Positions 1 through 8,055 of a stretch of DNA of 31,778 nucleotides are shown piece by piece (position 1 is the first letter of the stretch; every line of letters begins with the position of its first letter). The translations under genes and the position numbers were made by a program. The DNA comes from a virus: positions 1 through 31,778 of the IMG/VR virus record IMGVR_UViG_3300014497_000021. One strand, written 5' to 3'. A model generated the notes under the pieces. It ran no database searches and was not told the origin of the DNA. It was given only the letters and a program-made list of their open reading frames with translations.

Positions 1-1
1 C

Positions 2-85
2 CGCTGGCACAAGAACAGTCAGGGCGACTGGTGCCGTACCGAGGTCGAGGACGGGTGGCGCCGCACTCGCGAACCGCAGCCCTGA
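2..85 (+). CDS. C-terminal end of an unidentified protein (partial)
   Basis: Frame 2 is open from the first bases of the window to a TGA at 83-85 and encodes 27 residues beginning RWHKNSQGDW and ending RTREPQP. It lies just upstream of a small DNA-binding protein in the same direction, so it is probably the last codons of an early or middle phage gene. Too little is present to assign a family. The reading could also be chance, since no start is visible. Confidence 0.35.
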   Translation, partial: RWHKNSQGDWCRTEVEDGWRRTREPQP

Positions 86-121
86 CTCGCGCTGACGCAT
101 CATGGGGCCATGGAGTCGCAG

Positions 122-310
122 ATGATCCGGCCCGGCCACCTCACCGCCCACCAGACCGCGCAGCAGCTCGGCATCACCCTCGACGGCGTCCGCCAACTCG
201 TCCGCCGCGGCCGCCTGAAGCGCTCCGGCGGCACACCCCGCCAACCCTGGTACGCCGTCCCGGACGTCGCCGCCCTCGTCGCAGAACGGCACACACGCAG
301 CACCGCTTGA
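122..310 (+). CDS. Small helix-turn-helix DNA-binding protein (excisionase/MerR-like fold)
   Basis: A 62-residue protein whose central part reads as a winged helix-turn-helix of the excisionase/MerR type: the segment HQTAQQLGITLDGVRQLVRR is the two-helix DNA-reading unit, followed by a basic wing (GRLKRSGG) and a PWYAVPDVAALVAER tail that resembles the 'structure the wing then DVxAL' ending of many phage HTH_17-type proteins. The ATG at 122 is chosen because GGAG at 112-115 lies six bases upstream; an in-frame ATG at 110 has no well-spaced ribosome site. It precedes a hairpin and the HNH gene. It could act as a recombination directionality factor or a small regulator. The fold is fairly clear, the role is not. 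Confidence 0.6.
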   Translation: MIRPGHLTAHQTAQQLGITLDGVRQLVRRGRLKRSGGTPRQPWYAVPDVAALVAERHTRSTA

Positions 311-380
311 CCCGCAGGTCAGACGGGTGTCACGATCTCGGTGAACAACTGTGCCCTCACACGGCACCCACACACGCACG

Positions 381-417
381 CGAAGCCCCAGCCGACTGCT
401 CACCGGCCGGGGCTTCG
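381..417 (+). terminator. Hairpin, probable transcription terminator after the HTH gene
   Basis: The arms 381-389 and 409-417 (CGAAGCCCC / GGGGCTTCG) pair perfectly over 9 bp. After a single A-C mismatch, an inner 4-bp helix (391-394 with 404-407) closes a 9-base loop. There is no long T tract, which is common for terminators in high-GC actinomycetes. It lies between the HTH gene and the 3' end of a small gene on the opposite strand, so it could stop transcription from both sides. Confidence 0.55.
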
Positions 418-496
418 TCGTGTCCAGCGTCCGCCGCCGGCACCCAGGGGCAGAGGTGACCCCGCGGGATGCGTAACGCCAGGCGGCGGGCCGCCA

Positions 497-664
497 TCAA
501 CTCCGGCGCTGCATCCGCTTCGCCGCCGCTGGCACCAACACGCCAAGCACCAGCGCCGCGCCCACGATGACACCAGGCCACCAGGTGACTATCCGGCAGC
601 CGACCATCAACACCAGGCCAGCCACGACGATCCCGAACCGCACGTCCGGCTTCTCCACGCTCAC
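497..664 (-). CDS. Small two-helix membrane protein on the opposite strand
   Basis: Minus-strand ORF of 55 residues starting at GTG 664 (MSVEKPDVRF). It has two hydrophobic stretches, roughly residues 11-24 (GIVVAGLVLMVGC) and 29-44 (WWPGVIVGAALVLGVL), and ends in a basic tail AAAKRMQRRS, so it looks like a small hairpin-type inner membrane protein. Third positions are G/C-rich, as in real genes here. A GGGGGTG run lies just upstream of the start. It is divergent from the HNH gene (start 702), with only 37 bases between, and is the only minus-strand gene in the late region. Function unknown; an immunity or exclusion role is possible but unsupported. Confidence 0.5.
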   Translation of the reverse strand: MSVEKPDVRFGIVVAGLVLMVGCRIVTWWPGVIVGAALVLGVLVPAAAKRMQRRS

Positions 665-701
665 CACCCCCAAGCGCGACACCGTATCGAGCGGAGAGGC
701 C

Positions 702-1085
702 ATGCCCAAGCCCAAGCGCCTGCGCGTCTGCTCCGTCCCTCGGTGTCCCGAGTACACCCGCGACGGCAAGTGCGAGCAGCACCGGCGCGAGGCAGAGCAG
801 GCCCGAGGCAGCGCACGCGACCGGGGCTACGGCCGCGACCACGAGCGCCTGTTCCGCTGGCCCGTCCTCCAGCGCGACCCGACGTGCGTCTGCACAGACG
901 AGGACCACGGACACGGCAGCCCGTGCGGCCAGCCCTCCCGCCATGCCGACCACCACCCCCACTCCCGGCGTGACCTCCAGACCGCAGGCCTCGACCCCAA
1001 CGACCCGCAGTACGGGCGCGGCCTGTGCGGTCCGTGCCACAGCAGCGAGACAGCGCGACACCAACCAGGAGGCTGGAACCAGTGA
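702..1085 (+). CDS. HNH endonuclease
   Basis: A 127-residue protein with the layout of small phage HNH nucleases. An N-terminal cysteine cluster (C10, C15, C24, H27) could bind zinc. The region around 81-90 (HADHHPHSRR) carries the nuclease His pair. C109 and C112 followed by H113 (LCGPCHSSET) give the second half of the zinc-supported HNH fold, ending with the common GGWNQ tail. The start at 702 has a GGAGAGG-type ribosome site directly upstream. In cos-type siphophages an HNH protein beside the terminase genes is needed for, or stimulates, terminase cleavage of the genome. The position here, upstream of the small terminase, fits that role. Confidence 0.85.
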   Translation: MPKPKRLRVCSVPRCPEYTRDGKCEQHRREAEQARGSARDRGYGRDHERLFRWPVLQRDPTCVCTDEDHGHGSPCGQPSRHADHHPHSRRDLQTAGLDPNDPQYGRGLCGPCHSSETARHQPGGWNQ

Positions 1086-1321
1086 GCACCGACCCCGTGC
1101 GCGTGGTCCTGGTCAAGCCTGGCGACGTCCTGCTCATCGGCAACGTGGGAGAGCTGACGCCCGAGGACGCTGAGGCAGCCGGCCACATCGCCACCCAGCT
1201 CCGCACCACGCTCGGCCTGGCCCACGTCGTGCTGTTCCACGAGGACATAGACCTCGCCGTCACGACACCGAGCAGCACGGAGGCCGAGCATGACCGCAAG
1301 GACCAAGGTCAAGGCAGCTGA
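1082..1321 (+). CDS. Hypothetical phage protein, 79 aa
   Basis: Starts at GTG 1082, overlapping the HNH stop codon (GTGA), with AGGAGG at about 1067-1072. The sequence (MSTDPVRVVLVKPGDVLLIG) begins with two beta-strand-like stretches followed by an acidic helix (TPEDAEAAGHIATQLR) and a further strand LAHVVLFHEDIDLAV. This small alpha/beta protein sits between HNH and terminase genes. No family recognised. The translational coupling with HNH makes it likely to be expressed. Confidence 0.65.
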   Translation: MSTDPVRVVLVKPGDVLLIGNVGELTPEDAEAAGHIATQLRTTLGLAHVVLFHEDIDLAVTTPSSTEAEHDRKDQGQGS

Positions 1322-1526
1322 GAGCAGCGACAGCAGCACAGAGGACACGGCAGCGCAGGACGAGGTGAAGGAGGAGACGCCGGCCCTGTGCGGTGCCGTC
1401 CACACCCTCCCCCTCCTGGCGCACGTCACCTGCCAGCGCCCCGCCGACCACGGCGACGAGCAGCCGCAAGGCCCTGACCAGGGCAAACACCGCGCCCGGG
1501 TGGTCGGCGCCCTCTACGTCTGGTGA
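1290..1526 (+). CDS. Hypothetical phage protein, 78 aa
   Basis: ATG at 1290 with GGAGG at 1279-1283 and a 32-base overlap with the preceding gene. The N-terminal 30 residues are charged and low-complexity (SSDSSTEDTAAQDEVKEE). The remainder contains two cysteines and several histidines (LCGAVHTLP, HVTCQRPADHGD, GKHRARVV), suggesting a small metal-binding unit. Function unknown. It is the last gene before a 214-base noncoding stretch in front of the terminase genes. Confidence 0.6.
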   Translation: MTARTKVKAAESSDSSTEDTAAQDEVKEETPALCGAVHTLPLLAHVTCQRPADHGDEQPQGPDQGKHRARVVGALYVW

Positions 1527-1681
1527 CCCCCACCCCCGACCCAGGCCTCTGACCTGCGCAAACGCTCGTCACGCTGGGTCACGATCACCCGGGGGGATGC
1601 CCCAACCAAGATCATCTGGAGGACCGCCGGGGAGATGGCTGCCTGGTCTGGAGGGTTCAGACCTCCCGGTGATCATGCTCC

Positions 1682-1702
1682 GCCGTCACGCAAGGTGACG
1701 GC
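1682..1702. other. Inverted repeat upstream of the small terminase; candidate cos-region element
   Basis: GCCGTCAC (1682-1689) and GTGACGGC (1695-1702) are perfect 8-bp arms around a 5-base loop. It lies in the noncoding interval 1527-1740 between the HNH-linked genes and the small terminase gene. In cos phages this is where the cohesive-end site and terminase binding sites usually lie. The cos assignment is an inference from position only. The hairpin could instead be a transcription signal. Confidence 0.3.
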
Positions 1703-1740
1703 ACTGACGCCGTGCAACGCGGCCAACTGGAGTGATCAAC

Positions 1741-2211
1741 ATGCCGAAAGGTGGAGCACGCAGCCGCTCCGGGCCGGCCCCGGACCCGGACGCGCTACGG
1801 CGTGAACGAGACGCCGGCGAGTGGACGATCCTGCCCGCCGAGGGCCGCCATGGCGCAACGCCCGACTGGCCGCTCACCGAGCAGACCGACCGCGAAGCCG
1901 AACTGTGGGAACGCCTCTGGACGTTGCCGCAGGCCTTCATGTGGGAGAGGTGCAGCCAGGACATCGAGGTCGCCCTGTACGTCCGCCGCCTCGTCGAGGC
2001 GGAGAAGCCGGACGCCTTCGTCAACCTGGGAACCCTGGTGCGGCAGATGGCCGACAGTCTCGGGCTGACGATGCCAGGGATGCGGGCCAACCGGTGGCGG
2101 ATCGAGCGTCCCAGCGAGGACGACCAGGCGCCGGCCGGGGCGTCCGGTCCGACGATCGCCCCGGCCTCGGCGCGCGCCCGGCTGAGGGCGGTGTCCGGTG
2201 GTAGCGGCTGA
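1741..2211 (+). CDS. Terminase small subunit
   Basis: A 156-residue protein beginning MPKGGARSRSGPAPDPDALRR, the characteristic opening of actinophage small terminases (basic, Pro/Ser-rich, then PxPDxxALRR), followed by a helical body with tryptophans (EWTILP, ELWERLWTLPQAFMWE) and the region ALYVRRLVEAE. The C-terminus is Ala/Pro-rich and disordered. The ATG at 1741 is preferred to an in-frame GTG at 1732 because GGAG lies about 7 bases upstream of 1741. It recognises the packaging site and hands DNA to the large subunit, whose gene overlaps it by 14 bases. Confidence 0.8.
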   Translation: MPKGGARSRSGPAPDPDALRRERDAGEWTILPAEGRHGATPDWPLTEQTDREAELWERLWTLPQAFMWERCSQDIEVALYVRRLVEAEKPDAFVNLGTLVRQMADSLGLTMPGMRANRWRIERPSEDDQAPAGASGPTIAPASARARLRAVSGGSG

Positions 2212-3829
2212 CGACGGAACCCGGTCGCTCGACTTCCCGACCCTGTATGTCGTGCCGGACTGGATCACCCGGCACTGCAAGCTGCAGTCGGTGGGCGGCC
2301 TCGACCCGACGCCGCAGCCGTTCGAGATGTACGACTGGCAGTTGCGGATCACGGCCAACCTCTACCGGATCAAGCCGACCGCCGAACTCGGCCAGCTGTC
2401 CACCGCATTCGCCTACCGCCGCGTGCAGGCGGTGGCGCCTCAGAAGTCGGGCAAGGGGCCGTGGGCAGCGTCCATCGTGGCGGCCGAGGCGGTCGGCCCG
2501 GTGCTGTTCAACGGCTGGGCGCGCGGCGGCGAACGCTTCCGCTGCACGGACTACCGCTGCGGTTGCGGCTGGGTGTACGAGTACGAGCCAGGCGAGCCGA
2601 TGGGGCGGCCGTGGAACCAGCCGCTCATCCAGATCACGGCGACGTCCGAGGATCAGACGGACAACACCTACCGCCCGCTGCAGGCGATGATCCGCAACGG
2701 GCCGCTCGCCGAGATCATGAAGGTCGGCGAGCAGTTCATCCGGCTGCCGAACGACGGCCGCATCGACGTCGTCACGGCCTCCGCGCAGAGCCGATTGGGC
2801 AATCCGATCACGTTCGCCGCGCAGGACGAGACGGGTATCTGGACCGACGGCAACGGCATGACCAAGGTGGCCACGACGCAACGCCGTGGCCTGGCGGGCA
2901 TGTCGGGGCGGAGCCTTGAGCAGTCGAACGCCTGGGATCCGACCGAGAACTCCGTGGCACAGAAGACCGCGGAGACCAAGGTCAAGGACGTCTACCGGTA
3001 CCACCGGCTGCCGCCCAAAGACCTGGACTACGCCAAGAAGACCGAGCGCCGGAAGATCCACGCCTCGGTGTACCAGGGCAGCCATCACATCGACCTCGAC
3101 TCCATCGAGGGCGAGGCCGCCGAGCTGCTGGAGAAGGAGCCGGCGGAGGCGGAGCGCTTCTACGGCAACCGCATCACGGCCGGCATGGGCACCTGGATGG
3201 TCCAAGACCGCTGGGACGCGCGGATGGCGCTGGAGGATGTCCCGGACGGGACCCGCCTGGTGTTGGGATTCGACGGCTCCGAGGTCGACGACTGGACCGG
3301 CTTCCGCGCGGAGACGCTGGACGGCTACCAGTTCACCCCGACCTACGGGCCCGACAACCGGCCGTGCATCTGGGATCCGGAGGACTGGGACGGCCAGGTG
3401 CCGCGCCTCGAGGTCGACGCCGCGCTGGACGAACTGATGGAGCGGTTCGACGTGGTCCGCATGTACGGGGACCCGCCGTACTGGACCAGCGAGCTGGCCG
3501 CGTGGCAGGCCCGCTACGGCGAGAAGCGCGTGACCGAGTGGCAGACCTACCGGGTGGTGCAGATGCACGCCGCGTGCGAGCAGCTGCTGACTGACGTCAC
3601 CAAGAAGGACACCCGCTTCCGGCACGACGGCTGTGAGTCCACGTCGATCCACGTCCGCAACGCCCGCAAGGCCGCGCGGCCGATGCGCCGTTACGTCCTC
3701 CGCAAGGCGTCGGCCAGTTTGAAGATCGACCTTGCCGTGATCTCCACCATCGCCCATGAGGCGGCCTGCGATGCCATCGCCGCGGGCCTGAACAAGCCCA
3801 AGAAGAAGAACACCGTCATCGTCATGTGA
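2198..3829 (+). CDS. Terminase large subunit (packaging ATPase and nuclease)
   Basis: 543 residues, full length for the family. The N-terminal ATPase has a Walker A-like loop at about 79-88 (VAPQKSGKGP, the divergent form usual in terminases) and a Walker B plus catalytic Glu near 205-211 (TFAAQDE). The C-terminal RNase H-like nuclease carries the first acidic motif at 358-365 (GFDGSEVD) and a second near 422-428 (MYGDPPY). The final stretch (DLAVISTIAHEAACDAIAAG, 511-530) carries a further aspartate, as expected. A cysteine group at C116, C121 and C123 inside the ATPase domain could bind metal. GTG 2198 overlaps the small subunit by 14 bases, so translation is coupled. It pumps DNA into the prohead and cuts it at the end of packaging. 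Confidence 0.93.
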   Translation: MVAADDGTRSLDFPTLYVVPDWITRHCKLQSVGGLDPTPQPFEMYDWQLRITANLYRIKPTAELGQLSTAFAYRRVQAVAPQKSGKGPWAASIVAAEAVGPVLFNGWARGGERFRCTDYRCGCGWVYEYEPGEPMGRPWNQPLIQITATSEDQTDNTYRPLQAMIRNGPLAEIMKVGEQFIRLPNDGRIDVVTASAQSRLGNPITFAAQDETGIWTDGNGMTKVATTQRRGLAGMSGRSLEQSNAWDPTENSVAQKTAETKVKDVYRYHRLPPKDLDYAKKTERRKIHASVYQGSHHIDLDSIEGEAAELLEKEPAEAERFYGNRITAGMGTWMVQDRWDARMALEDVPDGTRLVLGFDGSEVDDWTGFRAETLDGYQFTPTYGPDNRPCIWDPEDWDGQVPRLEVDAALDELMERFDVVRMYGDPPYWTSELAAWQARYGEKRVTEWQTYRVVQMHAACEQLLTDVTKKDTRFRHDGCESTSIHVRNARKAARPMRRYVLRKASASLKIDLAVISTIAHEAACDAIAAGLNKPKKKNTVIVM

Positions 3830-3841
3830 AGGGGGTGCAGC

Positions 3842-5254
3842 GTGGAGGCCAAGGACCGCACCCCCGCCGACTGGGTGGCTTACCTCGCCCGTGTCCACGA
3901 AGGGCTCCAGTCGGGCCTGGAGGACCTGAACCGGTACTACGAGGGCAAACAGGACCTGTCCTACCTGAACCCGGAGCTGCTGGAGGAGCTCGGCGACCAG
4001 ATCCGCCAGGTGGTCATCAACTGGCCGTCCCTGGTCGTCGACTCCCTCGAGGAGCGCCTGGACGTCGAGGGCTTCCGGTACGCCGACGACGAGGCCGCCG
4101 CCGAGGACCTGTGGGCTATCTGGCAGGCCAACGGCATGGACGAGAAGTCGCAGCAGGCACACGTGGATGCGCTGGTGATGCGGCGCTCGTTCCTGGTGGT
4201 CGGCACCAACGAGAAGAACCCGGACGTCCCGCTGATCACGACGGAATCCCCGCTGCAGATGCAGGTGGACCGCGACCCCCGCACCCGGCAGGTGCGGGCC
4301 GCGCTGAAGCGCTGGCACGAGCAGGACCCGATCACCGACGCGGTCACGGACCGGTACGCGGCCCTGTACCTGCCGAACGAGACGGTCTACTACAGGCAGA
4401 CCTCGGTGACGACGTGGGCAGAGACCGACCGCGACGGGCACAAACTGGGCGAAGTCCCGGTCGTACCGCTCGTCAACCGTGGCCGCATCATGAAGCCCAA
4501 CGGCGTCTCCGAGATCGCCAACGTCCTGCCGCTCAGCGACGCGGCCTGCAAGGCCGCCACGGACATGATGGTCAGCGAGGAGTTCCACGCCGTGCCCCGC
4601 CGGGTGGCGTTCGGCATCGACGAGGAGGACTTCGTCGACCAGAACGGCAACCAGGTCTCCAAGTGGTCGCGGATCGCCGGCCGCATCTGGGCCATGACGA
4701 AGAAGCGGGGCGGCGAGGACGGCGCGGACGTCGTCCAGTTCCCCGAGGCGCAGCTGTCCAACTTCCACTCCACCATCGAGCTGCTGGCCCGCCTGGTGGG
4801 CGGCCTGTCGGGTCTGCCGCCGAACTTCCTGGGCCTCGACACGAACAACCCGCCGTCGGCGGACGCCATCCGGTCCGCCGAGACCCGCCTGGTGAAGCGC
4901 GCCGAGCGGCGGCAGCGTTCGTTCGGCGGCTCCTACGAGTGCATGAACCGGCTGATCCTGCGCTTCCGTGACGGTGACTGGGACCCGCGGGCGCTGAACC
5001 TGGAGACGCTGTGGCGAGATGCGTCGACGCCGACGTTCGCGCAGAAGGCGGACGCCGTCGTGAAGCTGGTGCAGGCGAACATCCTGCCCGTCGAGCAGGC
5101 CCGCGAGGACCTCGGCTACACGGCCGTGCAGCGGGAGCGGATGCGGCAGATGGACCAGGACGCCGTAAGCCGGGTCCTGGGCGAGGACATCGCCGCCGTG
5201 TACGGGCCGAAGCCGGGGACGGACACCCCGGCCGGCGCGCCCTCGGAGGCGTAG
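3842..5254 (+). CDS. Portal protein (SPP1 gp6-like)
   Basis: 470 residues with the features of gp6-type portals. The N-terminal part has LEDLNRYYEGKQDLSYL near 22-40 and VVINWPSLVVDSLEERLDVEGF near 58-79. The middle has a strand-rich wing (LPNETVYYRQT, VPVVPLVNRGRI). The C-terminal stem region has LSGLPPNFLGLDTNNPPSADAIRSAE, the recognisable part of this family. GTG 3842 follows AAGGGG with good spacing, 12 bases after the terminase stop. Twelve copies would form the ring through which DNA enters the capsid. Strongly supported by its place between terminase and MuF genes. Confidence 0.92.
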   Translation: MEAKDRTPADWVAYLARVHEGLQSGLEDLNRYYEGKQDLSYLNPELLEELGDQIRQVVINWPSLVVDSLEERLDVEGFRYADDEAAAEDLWAIWQANGMDEKSQQAHVDALVMRRSFLVVGTNEKNPDVPLITTESPLQMQVDRDPRTRQVRAALKRWHEQDPITDAVTDRYAALYLPNETVYYRQTSVTTWAETDRDGHKLGEVPVVPLVNRGRIMKPNGVSEIANVLPLSDAACKAATDMMVSEEFHAVPRRVAFGIDEEDFVDQNGNQVSKWSRIAGRIWAMTKKRGGEDGADVVQFPEAQLSNFHSTIELLARLVGGLSGLPPNFLGLDTNNPPSADAIRSAETRLVKRAERRQRSFGGSYECMNRLILRFRDGDWDPRALNLETLWRDASTPTFAQKADAVVKLVQANILPVEQAREDLGYTAVQRERMRQMDQDAVSRVLGEDIAAVYGPKPGTDTPAGAPSEA

Positions 5255-5257
5255 GCC

Positions 5258-6319
5258 GTGGCGGTCGACGCCGAGCTGCGCGAGATCGCCCTCGGGCAGT
5301 ACCGGCGCCAGCAGGTCATCGCCCGTCGGGCCGCGAACAAGGTGCAGACGGTGTGGCGGCAGATCAACCGGGCCGACATCAGCGGGTCTTGGCAGCAACT
5401 GTCCCCCCTGCTCGTCGCCGCGGTGGTTGAAGCCCAGACGGAAGCCGCGCGCCTGGCGGATCCGTACTTGGACGACGTCCTGGCCGCCGAAGACGCCGAT
5501 CCGGTATCGGCCGGCCGCGTCAATCCGGGCGCCCTGTCCGGCGTGGCCTCCGACGGGCGGCCGCTGGTGTCGCTGCTCTACCAGCCGATCATCGACTGGA
5601 AGGTGCGGATGCTGCAGGGGCAGTCCATGCAGGACGCGTTCCGCAGCTCCCTGGCGTCCGCCCTGCGCATCACGACCACCCAGGTCGCCGATGCGGGCCG
5701 CGGGGCGACGGGTGTAGCCATGGCCTCCCGGCGCACCATCCAGGGCTATGTGCGGGTGGTGAACCCGCCCGCGTGCTCGCGCTGCATCATCTTGGCTGGC
5801 AAGGAGTACGGCTGGAACAAGGGCTTCCAGCGCCATCCGAGGTGTGACTGCATCCACCTGCCGACCACGCTGATCGCCCGCAACCAGCGGCGCGGCCGCG
5901 GAAGCGACGACCTCGGCGGAGCCGGGTTCATCAACCCCCGCTCGTACTTCAACGGCCTGTCCAGGGCGGAGCAGGACCGGGTGTTCGGCGAGGCCGGCGC
6001 CCGCGCGATCCGTGAGGGCGCGGATATGGCGCAGGTCGTCAACGCCCGCCGCGGCATGCAGACGATGACCGCCTACGGCCGCCATGTCCTGGCGACGACG
6101 GAGGGGGCAACGCGGCGAGGCGCCTTCTACCGACTGGAACGGGCGCGCACCGAGGCCCGCACCGGCACCCGGTTTGCCCGCGACCGCATCGACGTGCGGC
6201 GGGGCTTGCCCCTCTTCGAGCTCAGGACTCCCCGCCTGATGCCCGAGGAGATCTTCCGGCTGGCTGAGAGCCGGGATGAGGCGCTGGCCATGTTGCGGCG
6301 CTTCGGCTATCTGACCTGA
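5258..6319 (+). CDS. MuF-like minor head protein / capsid maturation protein
   Basis: 353 residues, starting at GTG 5258 three bases after the portal stop, with GGAGG at 5245-5249. Residues about 125-200 form the MuF-like region with four conserved cysteines, C173 and C176 (ACSRCIILAGKEYG) and C196 and C198 (HPRCDCIH), typical of the VG15 and head-morphogenesis families in actinophages. The rest is helical. These proteins sit with the portal, and some carry a protease or toxin domain. Here the C-terminal 150 residues (GRHVLATTEGATRRGAFYRL and after) show no protease motif that I recognise. In this phage class it is often annotated as capsid maturation protease; the structural role is safer. 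Confidence 0.8.
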   Translation: MAVDAELREIALGQYRRQQVIARRAANKVQTVWRQINRADISGSWQQLSPLLVAAVVEAQTEAARLADPYLDDVLAAEDADPVSAGRVNPGALSGVASDGRPLVSLLYQPIIDWKVRMLQGQSMQDAFRSSLASALRITTTQVADAGRGATGVAMASRRTIQGYVRVVNPPACSRCIILAGKEYGWNKGFQRHPRCDCIHLPTTLIARNQRRGRGSDDLGGAGFINPRSYFNGLSRAEQDRVFGEAGARAIREGADMAQVVNARRGMQTMTAYGRHVLATTEGATRRGAFYRLERARTEARTGTRFARDRIDVRRGLPLFELRTPRLMPEEIFRLAESRDEALAMLRRFGYLT

Positions 6320-6365
6320 CCCCGGTGCAACGCCGGCGGTCCCAACTCCTGCAACGGGAGCAGAG

Positions 6366-7040
6366 ATGAGCACACCCACACCCACCGAGCCGATCGACCC
6401 GGGCGCGGGCAACCCGCCGCCTGCAGCCGACCCGGCCACGCCCCCGGAGCCTCCGGCGCCCGGCACCGACCCGGCAACGCCCCCAGCTGGCAGCGGCGGA
6501 GACGATCCGCCCCTGGGCGCCGAGGGCGAGAAGGCCCTGGTCATCTGGAAGCAGCGGGCCAAGGACGCAGAGGCCCTCAGCAAGGACCAGGCGGCCAAGC
6601 TCAAGGCCTACGAGGACGCCGAGAAGACCGAGGCGGAACGGCAGGCGGACGCCCTCAAGGCAGCCCAGGAGCGGGCGGAGGCGGCCACCAGGCTCGCCGT
6701 CAGCTCCCAGGTGGAGGCCCTGGCCGCCGGGCGCTTCCAGGACCCTCAAGACGCCGTCGACGCGCTCCAGGGCGGCACTTTCGTCACCGACGAGGGAGCC
6801 GTCGACCGCGAGGCCATCAAGGCGGCACTGGACGGCCTGCTCGAACGGAAGCCCCACTGGGCGGCCGCCGAGCCCGGACCGCGCACTCCGCGGCCCGACC
6901 CTGCGCAGGGTGCCCGGCCGGGCATCCCGCCCAACCTCGCCCAGCAGATCGCAGAAGCGGAGCAGGCCGGCGACACCAAGCGGGCCATGGCGCTGAAGAC
7001 GCAACAGCTGCGCGAGATCAAGCAACCAGCAAGCAAGTAA
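6366..7040 (+). CDS. Capsid scaffolding protein
   Basis: 224 residues, acidic and highly helical. Residues 1-50 are Pro/Ala/Gly-rich and disordered. Residues about 55-118 form a long charged coiled coil (KQRAKDAEALSKDQAAKLKA, EKTEAERQADALKAAQERAE). The C-terminal end is basic (KRAMALKTQQLREIKQ), as expected for the coat-binding tail of a scaffold. It lies directly upstream of the major capsid gene, the usual place. The ribosome site is CGGGAG at 6355-6360. It would direct prohead assembly and then be removed. Family identity rests on composition and position rather than a motif. Confidence 0.8.
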   Translation: MSTPTPTEPIDPGAGNPPPAADPATPPEPPAPGTDPATPPAGSGGDDPPLGAEGEKALVIWKQRAKDAEALSKDQAAKLKAYEDAEKTEAERQADALKAAQERAEAATRLAVSSQVEALAAGRFQDPQDAVDALQGGTFVTDEGAVDREAIKAALDGLLERKPHWAAAEPGPRTPRPDPAQGARPGIPPNLAQQIAEAEQAGDTKRAMALKTQQLREIKQPASK

Positions 7041-7085
7041 GGGCAGGCCCAAGGCCAAGCCCTCACCCCCAGAAGGGAGCCCGTC

Positions 7086-8042
7086 ATGGGCGCAGTCAGC
7101 GGGCAGGGCACGACCTACAACCTGCCGAACTACCACGGTCTGCTCTACTCGGTCACGCCGACCGAGACGCCTTTCCTGGCGTCCATCGGCGGCCTGTCCG
7201 GCGGCAAGCGGACCAAGTCCGTCGAGTTCGAGTGGCAGACCGTCGACCGTCGCACGTCGACCGCGAACAACAGCGTCGTCGAGGGTGCCGCGGCTCCGAC
7301 CGGTGTGGCCCGGTCCCGCAGCAACGTCTCCAACGTCGTCGAGATCCACCAGTCCGCGGTCGAGGTGTCCTACACCCGGCAGGCCGCGACCGGCATGTAC
7401 TCCGGCATCAACATCGGCATGGACGACAACCCGGTGGACGACGAGCTCACGGCGCAGATCACCGCCGAGCTCGAGTCGATGGCGGTCGACGTCGAGATGT
7501 CGTTCCTGACCGGCACCTACCAGAAGCCGGCCAACAACAGCACCGCCCGCAAGACCCGCGGCCTGCTCACGGCGATCACCACCAACGTGAACGCCAACGG
7601 CGGCACCGGCCGCGCCCTGTCCAAGGCGATCGTGGACGCCACTCTGTCGACGATGTACGGCAACGGCGCGAAGCTGCCGCAGGACAGCACGGTCATCATG
7701 ACCGGCCCGGGCCAGAAGGTGAACCTCACCAACCTCTACACCACGGCCACGCTCAACCAGCCGACCATGACCCGCAACATCGGCGGCGTCGCCGTCGACA
7801 CGCTGGTCACCGACTTCGGCACCTTCGGCGTCATGCTCAACCGCTGGATGCCGACCGGCCAGGTCGCCATCGTCGACCTCTCGGTCTGCGCCCCGGTGTG
7901 GCTGGAGATCCCCGGCAAGGGCCTGCTGTTCGCCGAGCCGCTCGCCAAGTCGGGCGCTTCGGAGAAGTGGCAGCTGTACGGCGAGGTCGGCCTGGAGTAC
8001 GGCCCGGAGACCTACCACGGCCTCATCAAGGACCTCACGTAA
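7086..8042 (+). CDS. Major capsid protein (SU10/HK97-fold type)
   Basis: 318 residues. The N-terminal segment (NYHGLLYSVTPTETPFLASI, about 17-36) and the following GGKRTKSVEFEWQTV stretch match the SU10-like major capsid family (formerly DUF5309), a branch of the HK97 fold. The central part contains a helix with EMSFLTGTYQ and the C-terminal half reads as alternating beta-strands ending in EVGLEYGPETYHGLIK. Strong Shine-Dalgarno AAGGGAG upstream. No cleavable N-terminal delta domain is obvious, which fits a separate scaffold gene. It forms the icosahedral shell. Confidence 0.9.
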   Translation: MGAVSGQGTTYNLPNYHGLLYSVTPTETPFLASIGGLSGGKRTKSVEFEWQTVDRRTSTANNSVVEGAAAPTGVARSRSNVSNVVEIHQSAVEVSYTRQAATGMYSGINIGMDDNPVDDELTAQITAELESMAVDVEMSFLTGTYQKPANNSTARKTRGLLTAITTNVNANGGTGRALSKAIVDATLSTMYGNGAKLPQDSTVIMTGPGQKVNLTNLYTTATLNQPTMTRNIGGVAVDTLVTDFGTFGVMLNRWMPTGQVAIVDLSVCAPVWLEIPGKGLLFAEPLAKSGASEKWQLYGEVGLEYGPETYHGLIKDLT

Positions 8043-8055
8043 GGAGACCGCCGCC

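Noticed and set aside
341-973. 210-aa plus-strand frame over the HNH start region
   Set aside because: Pro/Arg/His-rich with no domain; overlaps the HNH gene, which has a good ribosome site and zinc/HNH motifs.
2021-6604. 1527-aa minus-strand open frame opposite terminase, portal and MuF genes
   Set aside because: It is a mirror of high-GC coding DNA: the opposite strand has clear conserved proteins with motifs, while this frame is rich in Arg, Gly, His and Val with no domain.
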